A stretch of DNA of 64,000 nt from Antedon mediterranea (Eukaryota > Echinodermata > Crinoidea > Comatulida > Antedonidae). The stretch is taken from assembly GCF_964355755.1 (NCBI RefSeq), contig NC_092674.1:15445001-15509000 (forward strand), read 5' to 3'. The notes below the pieces were generated by a model. That model was not told the DNA's origin and did no database searches. It saw only the letters and a list, made by a program, of their open reading frames with translations. Position 1 is the stretch's first letter. Each line of letters begins with the position of its first letter. This document shows positions 46,313-56,885 of the stretch, in pieces. The position numbers were made by a program, and so were the translations under genes.

Positions 46313-46510
46313 TAATATATTTAAAATACTAGTGAACCTAATTAACGATACTTTGTACTGATAAAATAAATGAAACATGATCTATTTGTTTATGACATTG
46401 CAATATTGTTGATAAATATATTTAAAATACTAATGAACCTAATTAATGATACTTTGTACTGATAAAATGAAGAAATTATCTATTTTTTATGATATTGCAA
46501 TATTGTTCTA
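46313..46510. repeat. ~105-bp tandem duplication
   Basis: Two diverged copies sharing TATTTAAAATACTA, TGAACCTAATTAA, GATACTTTGTACTGATAAAA and ATTGCAATATTGTT. Confidence 0.85.
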
Positions 46511-46828
46511 TTGGATAAATTTTAATGATTAATGTACAGTATTTTAATTTTTTGTGCATATTGTAAATTTGTCTGTATTTTTTTTCTGTAATGTTTAAGT
46601 TTTTTCTATATGTACTACAATAATTTCAGACTTGTTCTGCTTTTTGTAATGTTTTTTACATATCAGAATAAATAAAAAAAATAATAAATAAGAAGTGTGC
46701 TCCACTATTCATGAAACCATAGTGTTGCCTGATGAGCTGCCATATGGCGGCGAATGAGGTGGCTCCCTTGATAATGGAATTGCGTCGTCGTTCTCATGGT
46801 ATGTTCTCATTGTCATCTGTAAACCTTT

Positions 46829-48110
46829 GATGTTTTATTCTTGGGTTATTGCTATTAATGTTACACCCTACCCCAAAAAATGTATTTTTATTACAATTTT
46901 TAAGAATAAAAAATGATAATTTGTGTATAATGAACTGCAATTTTAATCTTGTTAACATATATTTTCTTATTCAATATGTCAGTAAGCACAAGTAAAACAT
47001 AATTAAGATAAAACATATTGAAAATTATAGATACTATGTTGAAATTTATCTATATTTTGGCAAAAATGTGCATTTTTGTAAAAGGTCAATGACCTTTTGA
47101 CTGCTACTGACCCTACTATTAGTCCGATTAATTTTATTTAAATTTTATAAGATTTTAAAAGATGTATGCTACACAATGGTACCAAGATAATACTAATTAG
47201 GTGTTGGATTCTTGGGTTATTGGGATAATTGTTATCCCCTACCCCAAAAATGTCTTTTTATTGTAATTTTGAAGAATAACAAAATTACATGACAATTGGT
47301 ATTAATGCAGTGCAATTTTTTTCATGTTAACACATATTTTGTTATTCAATATGTCAGTAAACACAAGTAAAACACAATTAAAATAAAACATATTGAAAAT
47401 TGGAGATTTGATATTGAAATGTATCTCATTATGGCAAATATTTGCAATTTTGCAAAAGGTTAGTGACCTTTTGACCTCTACTGACCTTAAAAATGGTTCG
47501 AATAATTTTATTCAAATTTTATATGATTAAAAAACATGAATGCTACACAACGACACCAAGATCATACTAATTAGATGTTTTATTCTTGGGTTATTGCTAT
47601 TATTGTTACCCCCTACCCCAAAAAATGTATTTTTATTGCAATTTTTAACAATAAAAAATAACAATTTGTATATAATGAACTGCAATTTTTATCTTGTTAA
47701 CATATATTTTCTTATTCAATATGTCAGTAAGCACAAGTAAAACACAATTAAGATAAAAAAGATTGAAAATTGTAGATACGATATTGAAATTTATCTATAT
47801 TTTGGGAAAAATTTGCATTTTGCAAAAGGTCAATGACCTTTTGACCTCTACTGACCTTAATAATCTTCCGATTAATTTTATTAAAATTTTAAAAGATTTT
47901 AAAAGATGTATGCTACACAATGTTACTAAGATAATACTAATTAGATGTTGGATTCTTAGGTTATTAGGATAAATGTTACCCCCTACCCCAAAAAATATTT
48001 GAAGATAAAACACTGATGATCATTACAAATGACGCAAGTACATACAATGCATCCCTATATTTTTCTTGTTAACATCGATTTTTTCACTCTATATGTCCGT
48101 GGGAAGAAAA
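46829..48110. repeat. Satellite-like array, ~372-bp units, 3.4 copies
   Basis: Units begin near 46829, 47203, 47575 and 47946 with TGTT(TT/GG)ATTCTTGGGTTATTG. Each contains CCCTACCCCAAAAA, a TTGTTAACATAT block, AATATGTCAGTAA and AAGGT(C/T)A(A/G)TGACCTTTTGAC. Units 1 and 3 share TGTTTTATTCTTGGG; units 2 and 4 share TGTTGGATTCTT and 'GGATAA'. This alternation indicates a dimeric (about 745-bp) higher-order unit. The fourth copy degrades after about 48000. Small frames in it are shadows. Confidence 0.92.
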
Positions 48111-48180
48111 TGATACCAAAGAAGTTTAACTGTGGGGGGAGGGGGGGGGGGGAGGGTGCACGGTAAACCCCCTCCAGCCC

Positions 48181-48633
48181 ATGGACTACAACAAGTCAAA
48201 GACCCGTCATCGTTATCTCGTAACGTCGGTTGATAGCACTTGGTGCAACATCCGCAAATTTATCGGTTCTCAGTTACGTAGTACGGCGTACAAAGTCAAG
48301 CATACTGAATGCTACAAGGTTCCCTCGTTACCATCTCCTCGATCGCACCATTATTACCAAGAGGACTCGAACAGCGATGATGATTATCAAATTCCTGAGC
48401 CACCGCGTACAAAAATACCTATTGAGCTGTCAACCCCAGCCGATCACGCTTACCAGGTTGATCCATTGCCTACCGGTACCGACTCAGAGTTCTTAACTCC
48501 TGCTGCTCCTGATGATGTCCGCCCTCTCACCGACCTTCATAAAGTCGTTATTCCACACCATCAGTGATAGAACCCAGACGATCTACTCGCTGTCATCGTT
48601 TACCCACTCATCTTAACGATTTTGTACTTGACA
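48181..48633 (+). pseudogene. Gypsy-like LTR retrotransposon pol C-terminus
   Basis: An open frame at 48181-48567 reads RYLVTSVDSTWCNIRKFIGS, QLRSTAYKVKHTECYKVP and an acidic, Pro-rich tail. After a frame change, frame 3 gives EPRRSTRCHRLPTHLNDFVL, ending at about 48633. The 'RR S.R....P..L.D.V' ending is what Ty3/Gypsy-type integrase C-termini look like just before the 3' LTR. Base composition is clearly richer in GC than its neighbours, suggesting an independent origin. Only the end of pol is present. Family assignment is by motif and position. Confidence 0.6.
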
Positions 48634-48652
48634 AGTGACTTCTGATTAGTAT

Positions 48653-48973
48653 TGTGGGGCAGAATAATCCCCAAGCTGGAGGGCAGTCTACCCGATGAAA
48701 GCTCGTTTTTCACTTTATTATATATGATTCACAGTTTTGCCGATTTGCCGTTTTTGTTGTTGACTTTGTTTTTTAGAGAAAAGGAATAAAAAGGTAGTCA
48801 CGCCAGTATGGCTGTTATGTCACGTACGGCGCTCCATATGAGCCCCCTCGTTGTTGTTGTTCCATATACGAATGTTACTGTTTGCTTTGTTAATAAAGTT
48901 ACATTATTGTTATACCTCAAGTATCGGTTATTCAGTTGTATTATATGTGTGAGTATTGTCTATATTATTACCA
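48653..48973 (+). repeat. Putative LTR following the pol relic
   Basis: Starts TGTGGGGCAGAATAATCCCC after the pol stop and ends ACCA near 48973. It contains an AATAAAG polyadenylation-like signal (about 48891) and a downstream T-rich region, as LTRs do. Just after the end, TTGGCGATGTGAACC resembles a primer-binding site. No second LTR copy in the window confirms the limits. Confidence 0.45.
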
Positions 48974-49099
48974 AGTTGGCGATGTGAACCAAAACACTTT
49001 CGTTTAATTGCTTTCACTTCAAATATTGTTATGTGCCTGGAAAAAGTTTTTCTTGATAAATTGAAATATAATGACAAATAACAATTTTCGTATAAGAAA

Positions 49100-49290
49100 A
49101 ACAGAGGTGTTGATGATGCTCTTTTATTTTCGAATTCAAATTCATATTCATAAAGTTAGTAAACATGTAGACACTACCGCAATTTTGTATGATCAATGTT
49201 TTTTTCACTTTTCTAGTACGTTTAATACCATTTTACCCCATGTTCTTATAAATATGCTAATTGATTTTAATATTCCACCTAGACTTTAAG
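49100..49290 (+). pseudogene. Short LINE RT fragment
   Basis: Encodes VSKHVDTTAILYDQCFFHFS, then STFNTILPHVLINMLIDFNI and PPRL. This corresponds to the 'DfSSAFNTI.PhiLi.KL' catalytic-A region of Rex1/CR1-type LINEs, with the catalytic Asp replaced (HFSSTFNTI). It stops at 49289. Confidence 0.6.
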
Positions 49291-49299
49291 GTTAGTATT

Positions 49300-49975
49300 C
49301 ATCATACCAAAGTGCTCATTTTCGTTGTTTGATGGCTCATCCCGGTCCCAGTCTGAAACGAAACCTGAGCTGATTAAATTTTTCGTAGACTTTATTTACA
49401 TTAGAGGCTAGCAGCAAGATAAAAATATCATTAGGCTCCCTCGTGTTGTACGAATTCAAGAAAAATAAATATATATATTGTTAATTTTCTCTTTGTTGTT
49501 GAAACATACACTATTTTAAAATTTATTTTATGAGCATAATAACGATGAATAACGATTTATTCAAGATGTTTTGTTATGGCATGTTCCTTTGATTGAAACG
49601 ACAATGTAATTGATGGTCTTATAAAGGTTTTAAATGTGTTTATGTTTATGAATAACTTCATTTTTTTGTGATAATTTCACGCTATAAATACGATTATGTT
49701 ATGAATATTAATAAAAAAACCAACAAAAAATAAAAGAATCGAGTCACATGGTTTTCCAATTATTACATCCCGGTTACGTGACTCCCAGTAAATGTACTCA
49801 GAAAACATAAAAAAAACACAACCCTATAACATTCGTTAGCCAAAATAAAATAAAAACATAATAGTCTTTATGACAATTAGAACTAAAATAAAATTATATT
49901 TTTAAACCAAAATTAAAGAAATAATTATAGAATATTAATTATAAAAGGACGCGTTTGACCTACGGCCGCCGTTAC
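49300..49975. other. AT-rich flank; first copy of a ~130-bp duplicated target region
   Basis: Up to about 49860 I see no gene. The part at about 49860-49975 (AAAGAAATAATTATAGAAT... ending CTACGGCCGCCGTTAC) is repeated at about 51500-51575. The final GCCGCCGTTAC (49965-49975) is the target duplication of the LINE that follows. Confidence 0.7.
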
Positions 49976-51448
49976 TTTTTTTTTTATCTTTCGTGGGAAT
50001 CGCCCACCTTTATTGTAATTTCTTCTCATTTCCATTAACATGACTTAACAGGTATTTATAAACGTATTCATTTACGAACCAATGTATAATAGTTTAAATA
50101 ATTATGTAATTCTTAAAACGATATAGATACATATTTGGCATAAAGGTAAATAGACTATACAGATGAAGCTATAAAAGAAAAAAATACATTATACATATTG
50201 CATATTTCAAATTGTACTGTACAGATAAATAAAAATATTGCATATATAAAAATAGTGAATAAAGTAAAATTAAGGTAAGTTCTCTAAAATGCTAGTTTTT
50301 ACATTTTTCCATTTTTTTGTCTCCTTTCATAAATTGCATCCGTATTCATTTGTAATTAAGGATTTCAATTCAAATGCAACAAATTTATGTTTTTTCGTTT
50401 TTTCTAATTTTTCCTAAATGCATGATTTGTAAATGCAAAATGTGAATAATGAAATAAGTTCATTTACAATTATGTTTCGTGTACCTGTTATTATTTTATA
50501 CCAATTGATAGTACCTTCTGTTGGAAAACACTTAATTATGAGGTCTTTAAATTTAAGCCATACATTTTGAATTGCTGTACATTCAACTAGCATATGTAGT
50601 TCACATTCAATTTATTGTTTACACCTGTCACATATATTGTTTTCTACTATTTTCCAATCTTTAAGCCTTTTTTTACAAGGTAAAATGTTGTGTAGTAATT
50701 TAAAATTAAATTGTGCAATTTTATTTATGTGCTTAAAGTTGTGTATTTTATTTGTCCATACTTCATACCAATCTAGTTCAGCATTATTGAACACTACTTC
50801 CCATTTTGCCTCTGCAATGGGATAGGTAGCAATTTCATTAACAAAATGTCTATAATAAAATTGACCTTTGTTCTCTTTTCGGAACAAGGATTTCTTAATT
50901 GTGTTCACCTGTTCGTCATAATATTGGTTTCTTGCTATAGATTCTTTCCATTCAATAGGTAGCATTAATAAGCAACATGTATTCCATTAGACCATTTTGT
51001 CTTTTGGATAGAGTGGGTATTAGTACATCAGGTGCTATTATTCTGTTATTTACTATAATATCATTAATTACTTTATATCCAGAATGTAACCATGTTTCAA
51101 AATATAGTGATTTTCCATTAGTTGTAATATACCTATTTTCCCACAATTGTTGTGTTTTAATTTCTGCTACATTTATTGGATGTCGACCTAAAATATTGTT
51201 GATGTTTACCACATCTTTTAACGTTTCTACATACAAGTCTGATAAACCTCTTAAAACTATGTGTTCTTCTAAATTGAGTAGGCTTGTATTTACAGTATAT
51301 TCAATGGGATACATATAATAGAGTGGTATGCACTTCCATTTACCGGGATCTGGACTTAGAAGCCTTTTGACCCAACTTAACTTTAAAGATTTTACCATTG
51401 ATTTAACATTAATCATATTAAGACCACCTTCACACACTTGCTTGATGA
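49976..51448 (-). mobile_element. 5'-truncated Tx1/L1-like LINE with 11-bp target duplication and poly(A)
   Basis: Flanked by GCCGCCGTTAC at 49965-49975 and 51449-51459. The minus-strand 3' end is an A-run (T-run at about 49976-49987). The coding remains (51437-50440) are the ORF2 C-terminal region: CEGGLNMINVKSMVKSLKLS (GGL block), WVKRLLSPDPGKWKC, LWENRYITTNGKSLYFETWL, NKIAQFNFKLLHNILPCKKR, then a zinc-knuckle ending CDRCKQ...ECELHMLVEC with Cys and His retained. It has few frameshifts and precise boundaries. It is related to the two LINEs at 34.6-41.2 kb but better preserved. Truncated of endonuclease and RT, it is immobile. Confidence 0.93.
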
Positions 51449-51459
51449 GCCGCCGTTAC

Positions 51460-52060
51460 ACTTGATCTTGTTGTTGCGACACTCTATATATTATAAAACC
51501 ATAATTAAAGAAATGATTATAGAATAATAATTATAAAAATACGCATTAGACCTACGGCCGCCGTTACTAAATCTTGTTGTATAACACGTCACGAACTTAC
51601 CATGTTCTGCGTCCTACCCGTAGAAATATAATCTAATCTATAAGAGCATAGTTCAGTAGTAGACAATTTACCCTGATGAGCTTTGTTCTGGAGTGTTGCT
51701 GTTCAGTGTGTAATAAAAGACATTTTAATTTTTTTTTAAATAGACACGTAGGCCTATAGTGTAAACGTACCTCGAGATGACAATAAAAAGTAGGAACTTT
51801 AAGTTAATGCTGTAAATGTAATATTATGATTAGGTCCTTATTTAAATCTGAAGTTTACGTTGTTGTAATATCACTATTGTAATGGCTGATTTAGAAAGCG
51901 ATCATTGAAACACAATACCCTGTTAGTAACATTGCCGGAAGTTGATAGGCTAATCACAAAAAGGGATTGGAACCTAAAATGCATGTTCTGTTACGTTTAT
52001 ATATGTCTTCATTTTTTTCTTTTTATTTTTGTTGGGTGTTCTTGAGAAGAAAAATATGTT
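51460..52060. other. Second copy of the duplicated target region; otherwise no gene
   Basis: About 51480-51575 repeats the sequence before the LINE (AAAGAAATGATTATAGAATA, ...CTACGGCCGCCGTTACT). Both copies are followed by a related 'ATCTTGTTGTT/AT...ACAC' sequence, so a tandem duplication existed before the LINE inserted in its first copy. Confidence 0.65.
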
Positions 52061-52169
52061 AAATATATATTTCCAACCTGCAAACAGTACGGTTTCGATT
52101 AGATCTCGTAAGTGCAGCTCAGGTTTCTAAATGAAATGTACCCCAGAACTAGCCCAATATGATTTTGGT

Positions 52170-52841
52170 GTTATGCCTTTATGATTATGCTTGTAGCGTG
52201 TGGTACTCTGGATTAAAAAAACATTAAAAGTTAAATTGCAAACTGCACAAAATAAGACGGTCAGATTTATTCTTGGTCTTGAACCAAGAGATCACATTGG
52301 GGCTAATGAATTAAACAAACTGAATTGGCTCCCAGTAGACTTAAGAGTTAAACAGATAAAACTTTGTCACATGTATCGTATTATTAATGGATTAAGCCCT
52401 ACGTTTATGAATGATGGTATTAGTAGAGCAAATGTAATTCACCAGTACAATACTAGATTTGCAACTCAATCAATTTATAGACCATATATAGGTAACCACT
52501 CCCAAACAACCTTTGTTAACACGGCAATAACGTCATGGAATCACCTGCCAAAATTGATACAGTGTTCAGAAACCATCAATCAATTCAAAAGAAATATCAG
52601 GAAACATCTCAAAGAGGTTATGCTTGAAAGATTATAATTTATATTTATATTGTTACTACATGTGTTATTGTTTATTGTAAATGTTTATTCTTATGGTGTT
52701 TTTATCCTTAAGGGCCACAATGGAAATAAGTTTGACCTTTGGTTACTTTTTTGTGTTACCCTGAATTCATTCTTTGTATTTTTTTTTTTTATGTTGTGTT
52801 ATTTTATGAATTCGAATAAAGAAATGAAATGAAATGAATAT
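52170..52841 (+). mobile_element. 5'-truncated CR1-like LINE inserted in the Penelope-like element
   Basis: The coding part (52200-52637) has QTAQNKTVRFILGLEPRDHI, LNKLNWLPVDLRVKQIKLCH and a C-terminal ITSWNHLPKLIQCSETINQF, typical of the post-RT region. The 3' region holds a GGGCCACAATGGAAATAAG block, then GAATAAAG and a (AAATG)n tail ending at about 52840. Flanking AATATGATT (about 52164-52173) and AATATAATT (about 52836-52845) look like a target duplication with one mismatch. The insertion splits a pseudo-LTR. Confidence 0.82.
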
Positions 52842-53013
52842 AATTGGCTGAGCCAGCACATGGTATACGGATTATGAACACAAAGAGTGCACAAATTCAA
52901 CGAGCGTGCTTTGCAAAATGCTAATAGTAATCACAACAAAAATGCACCTTTTTCGAAATGAAGAGTGCTCTACAAAACAACATACTATATCATGAATAAT
53001 ACCACCAAACTTA

Positions 53014-53655
53014 TTGAATAATTCCTGGTCTAGCTTTAAAAATGACATTTCAACTCTTAAAACCATTTTAAGTAAAAACTGTTTTCCACTCAGTATAATT
53101 AATGACAATATTCACCGATATCTTAATAAAAAATTTTCTCCTTGCAATGTTGCGTCAGTTGAGTCGATTATTGAACAAAACAAGGTTCTTTATTTTAAAT
53201 TACCTTACTTACAGTTTGCCAAATGCGCACAACAAAGAATCGACAAAATTACACGTAAATATTGCAAAGGTATTCATGTTAAATTAGCTTTCAAATCCAG
53301 GGAGTTGTACAACTCCCTGTTCAAATCATTCAAAATTTCAAACTTGTTTAGTATTAAGGACCCTGTCCCTGATGTGTTCCGCTCTCGTGTTGTATATACA
53401 TTTAAATGTATGGGATGTAATTCCATGTATATTGGTGAAACTAATAGACGGTTATCAATGCGGGTGCGTGAACATTTCAAGGACAAGGCTTCTCACATTT
53501 TTCAACATCTGCAGGATTCAGAACCGTGTAAGGTCCTCGCTAAGACGGAATGCTTCACCGTTCTGGATTCTGCAGATTCCGCTTTCAAACTTAAGGTCAA
53601 GGAAGCCCTCCACATCTCGTGGAGAAAAACCTTAGTTGAACAAACAAATCTATAA
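53014..53655 (+). CDS. Penelope-like element C-terminal region with GIY-YIG endonuclease domain
   Basis: A 213-codon open frame; the same frame appears to continue upstream a little (LLNNSWSSFKND from about 53010). First part: WSSFKNDISTLKTILSKN, CFPLSIINDNIHRYLNKKF, the RT-to-nuclease linker of Penelope-like elements. Then, at about residues 125-165, SRVVYTFKCMGCNSMYIGET followed by NRRLSMRVREHF: the GIY-YIG signature with the Cys-x2-Cys insertion typical of Penelope nucleases, including the conserved Arg and a His. In known elements this domain cleaves target DNA for integration. The reverse transcriptase itself is absent here. The final part (CKVLAKTECFTVLDSADSAF, ...EALHISWRKTLVEQTNL) is the usual C-terminus. 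Confidence 0.87.
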   Translation: MNNSWSSFKNDISTLKTILSKNCFPLSIINDNIHRYLNKKFSPCNVASVESIIEQNKVLYFKLPYLQFAKCAQQRIDKITRKYCKGIHVKLAFKSRELYNSLFKSFKISNLFSIKDPVPDVFRSRVVYTFKCMGCNSMYIGETNRRLSMRVREHFKDKASHIFQHLQDSEPCKVLAKTECFTVLDSADSAFKLKVKEALHISWRKTLVEQTNL

Positions 53656-53990
53656 CTTAGGCGTCACACTTTTCTGATGATGAGAATAATTTCTCTCGAA
53701 ATATGTCACATTTACATTTTTAGGGCAGTTTGCCTTTTTATTAAATGCCTCGATATAGTCATCTTAGCATACTATATATATGTATATAGCAGAAAGTAGA
53801 GGAGCGTAATATCCAATCTGCAGACAGTACTATTTCGATCTTATTAGATCTTGTCAATGCAGCTCAGGTTTCGAACTGGCACAATATATAGGCTGAGCCA
53901 GTTATGTGGGACATGGTACACTGATTTTGAACACAAAGAGTGCACAAACTCAACGAGCGTTCTTCGAAAAATGGCAAAATCAATTTTACC

Positions 53991-54670
53991 ATACGGTACA
54001 CAATTAAGTAGGTCCATTATCTAATGCCCGCTAGTACTGTTGGTTTTATGTATTCCATACGCTGCTACTTACCCCTTATTTATTATGATATCGTAGATCA
54101 CGTGGAGTGGTAAATATAGCAATGCATTTGAAGAGTTTAATCAGAATTGGTGTAGGCCTATTGCGTTCAATAAAACAAAAATTAGTTTATTTATGTTTTG
54201 ATCCAAATACACAAATAAAAAAAAACACTATTTAAGCCTAGATATTATACGGTATATAGGCCTATACACACAATTACCATATAGGGTAGTTATCGGAACA
54301 CCAAAAAATAATAAGCCTCTTTAAAAAGATCACCAAGTTGACACAATATATTATGATCTATTATCAAATAAAAGATAAATATCTACAATTAGTACAAGAA
54401 AGAAACTACATAATAATATTACAAATTAGAAGTATCACGGTTGCTGATGATTTATGGGATGTCATGATTTTGCAATAATAACTTTTTTAGCCTAATCACA
54501 CATTAACACCGTGGTTCTACCGTGGTTCTACCCGTATAAATAGAATTGTAGTACCATCTTTAAAACATACAACAAACCTCGAGATAACACATAAAAACTG
54601 CAAATAAAATATTATTATGGCAGCGTGCATATAAGTAAGATACGTCTCACACACTGTAATTTAGTATCTA
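53991..54670. other. No gene recognised; possible upstream region of the small-peptide candidate
   Basis: AT-rich with scattered TAGGCCTA palindromes. The segment near 54560-54670 would be the 5' leader of the candidate first exon below. Confidence 0.4.
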
Positions 54671-54672
54671 AC

Positions 54673-55137
54673 ATGAATGAATACAGCCCAAAGATGCGTC
54701 TATGGACGTTGTTTACTATACTTATAATGAATTGTAATGGTAAGTTTAATTTTCATTCATTTGTTTAAGATTTAGAATATCAGATCAAAACAATAACACT
54801 AGTCCAAACTGTCTGTATAGTTGTTATTAATTTGAAATCTCTATCAATTTCTATAGCTACAATAGGGGCCTATGCATAAGCAGAAGACAATTAATTCAAT
54901 GGCCATTTTGTTCATTTCATTAATTTGGTTTTTAATGCTCTAGCTGGAACACATTTTATCCATTTGGCTACGTTAGAGCAGCACAATTTCTCGTAACATT
55001 TTATTTCATACTAGTTTCTTTGCGATTGTACATACATACATACAGGCGTGACGACAAATGCGGAAAATGTGGTGCCAACTCATTGTTTTAGTTTACAACC
55101 CGGGAATTATTATAAACATCTAACGGACCGATACTAG
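54673..55137 (+). CDS. Candidate two-exon small secreted peptide (52 aa)
   Basis: The first exon, 54673-54739, reads MNEYSPKMRLWTLFTILIMN: a short polar start and a hydrophobic signal-peptide-like core. It is followed by a strong donor (G|GTAAGT at 54740). A pyrimidine-poor but AG-ending acceptor (CATACATACAG, 55045) opens exon 2 in the matching phase. That exon adds VTTNAENVVPTHCFSLQPGN and a short tail, with a stop at 55135-55137. An internal second Met (at K-MRLW) could be the real start. I recognise no family. Exon 1 may instead lead to an exon beyond this repeat-rich region, making the second exon spurious. Confidence 0.35.
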
Positions 55138-55299
55138 TATATTTTATATATTATAGCGGATAATGACAATAACAAAATCAATCATTTATATTCCCGTTAC
55201 GTCTTAGTATACTAAAAAAATAAATTTTTGTTTGTTTATACCATATTTTTTAATTTTTGAAAAGGTGTGTTGTCTAGGACTAGATTTTTGGGTGTCTAT

Positions 55300-55640
55300 A
55301 AAACTCAGATCTAGAAAACTCAGATCTCATATTATATCTGAGTTTTCTAGATCTAGAAAACTCAGATATCTGAGTTTCCTAGATCTAGAAAACTCAGATA
55401 TCTGACTTGTCTAGATTTAGAAAACTCAGATATCAAGATATGAGTTTTCTAGTTCTAAAATGGAACTAGAAAAACCAGATCATCAAATGGATCGTTCCAT
55501 TATTATTAGAGGGTAGCTTGTTTGAAATACTACACAGTATTATACGTTTTCTTACTAATAATAATAATTATTGTAACTTGTAGTAGCAGCCTACGACTTA
55601 AATCATAAAGAAATACAGTACACGCCTTTTAAAATGTAGG
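55300..55640 (+). repeat. Palindromic AGATCTAGA/CAGATATCTG array and flank, left inverted copy
   Basis: At 55300-55490 there is a run of nested palindromes: AACTCAGATATCTGAGTTT, TCTAGATCTAGA and AAAACTCAGAT repeat with ~30-bp spacing. Beyond it, the segment to about 55640 (ATCATCAAATGGATC, TTCCATTATTA, TTTGAAATACTA, TTTTCTTACTAAT, TTAAATCATAAAGAAA) recurs inverted at 63650-63850. See the matching right copy. Confidence 0.88.
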
Positions 55641-55669
55641 CTTAGCATTTAGGCCTAGCCTAGCAAACT

Positions 55670-56885
55670 CATTTCTAGGCTCAAAGGCAATTTTAGGCCC
55701 GCTACTCTTTATTATTTACATTAATGATTTAGCAAACATCTGTAAACACTCCAATCTTATTTTATATGCAGATGACACTAGCCTTTTAATTTCAGATAAT
55801 GTTTTAAACAGTCTAGTTGATAGATGTTAATTCCGATCTCTCGACTATCTCGAGTTGGTTTAAAGCAAATAAGTTATCGCTTAATGCTAATAAAACTAAT
55901 TATATGATTTTTAAGATATAGTAACCGTGTTTACAATGACCTTAACATTTTCATTGATAATAATAATAACATCTCTCGTGTAACTAGTTGTAAATTTCTT
56001 GGTGTAATAATGGACGAATGCTTAACCTGGAATCAACATACAATCCATATTGCAAACTTAGTTTCAAAATATTCTGGTATTCTTTTTAGGCTAAAACCAA
56101 TTTTACATGTCAATGTTCTATCATCCTTATACAAGACTCTAGTCCTTCCTCATATTCAATACTGCAGCTTGATTTGGGCTGACCACAATAACTGTCGCCT
56201 TGAAACTGTTTATCGCAAACAAAGCGCATAATGCGTTTATGCACAAATTCTCAATTCCTTGAGCATTCACCACCATTATTTGCTAGTCTTAACAACTTAA
56301 CTGTGTATGATATTCATAAGTTATCAAAAGGTGTTTTCATGTACAATTTAAGAATAATTTATTACCAGCTAACTTTTCTAATTATTATTATTATTTTGTT
56401 AGAGTAAACTCAGTCCATATTTATTGCTTCAGGTCCTTTGATACTTTTCGTCCTTATAATTTTGTTACCGATATGGGTAGAAACACTATCAGAGGACATG
56501 GTCCAATTTTATGGAACAGTATTGATGCTTCTATTCGTAATTCATCATCTATCAAAGTATTTAAAAAGTTGTATAAAAATAATTTGCTCTTAACTTATCA
56601 ATGAGTGTTACAAATATGTTTACATTTACATTGTTCTATTGCTTTTTTTTTTGGTTTTATCGCACTATCTTTGAGTTCATATGCCAACATGTTTAGCTAG
56701 TATTGTCTCGTCCTGTGCTTCAATTATGTTTGTATCATGTATTAATTATTTTGTTAAGGTGGCCAAATACTGTACGAGCTTTGCTCTTTTTTGGTCATCC
56801 TTCCATTTTTGCATATATTCATTACACTTGTTTATATTGGAAAATAAAAACTGAAACTGAAACTGAAACTGAACATCGCATACTT
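55670..56885 (+). mobile_element. Jockey/CR1-like LINE relic with CTGAAA-repeat tail
   Basis: Plus strand: KAILGPLLFIIYINDLANIC (about 55690-55740) and the catalytic LILYADDTSLLIS (55757-55795). Then SSWFKANKLSLNANKTNYMI after a frame change; CKFLGVIMDECLTWNQHTI (about 55990-56050); LYKTLVLPHIQYCSLIWAD (56130-56190); and a C-terminal MGRNTIRGHGPILWNSIDAS ending with a stop at about 56604. The 3' region ends AATAAAAACTGAAACTGAAA (about 56844-56875). The start of RT is missing. Stops and frameshifts make it a pseudogene. Confidence 0.83.

Larger units (their letters stand above)
52065..53990 (+). mobile_element. Penelope-like element with direct pseudo-LTRs
   Basis: Left terminal repeat: 52068-52160, continued at 52842-52935 after a LINE insertion. 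Right terminal repeat: about 53813-53985. Shared blocks are CCAA(C/T)CTGCA(A/G)ACAGTAC, GTGCAGCTCAGGTTTC or its one-base variant, GGCTGAGCCAG, and GAACACAAAGAGTGCACAAA followed by (T/C)TCAACGAGCG. Between them lies the end of a Penelope-type protein with a GIY-YIG nuclease. Penelope-like elements are known for such direct 'pLTR' repeats. The RT core is missing, so the copy is 5'-truncated. Confidence 0.8.
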
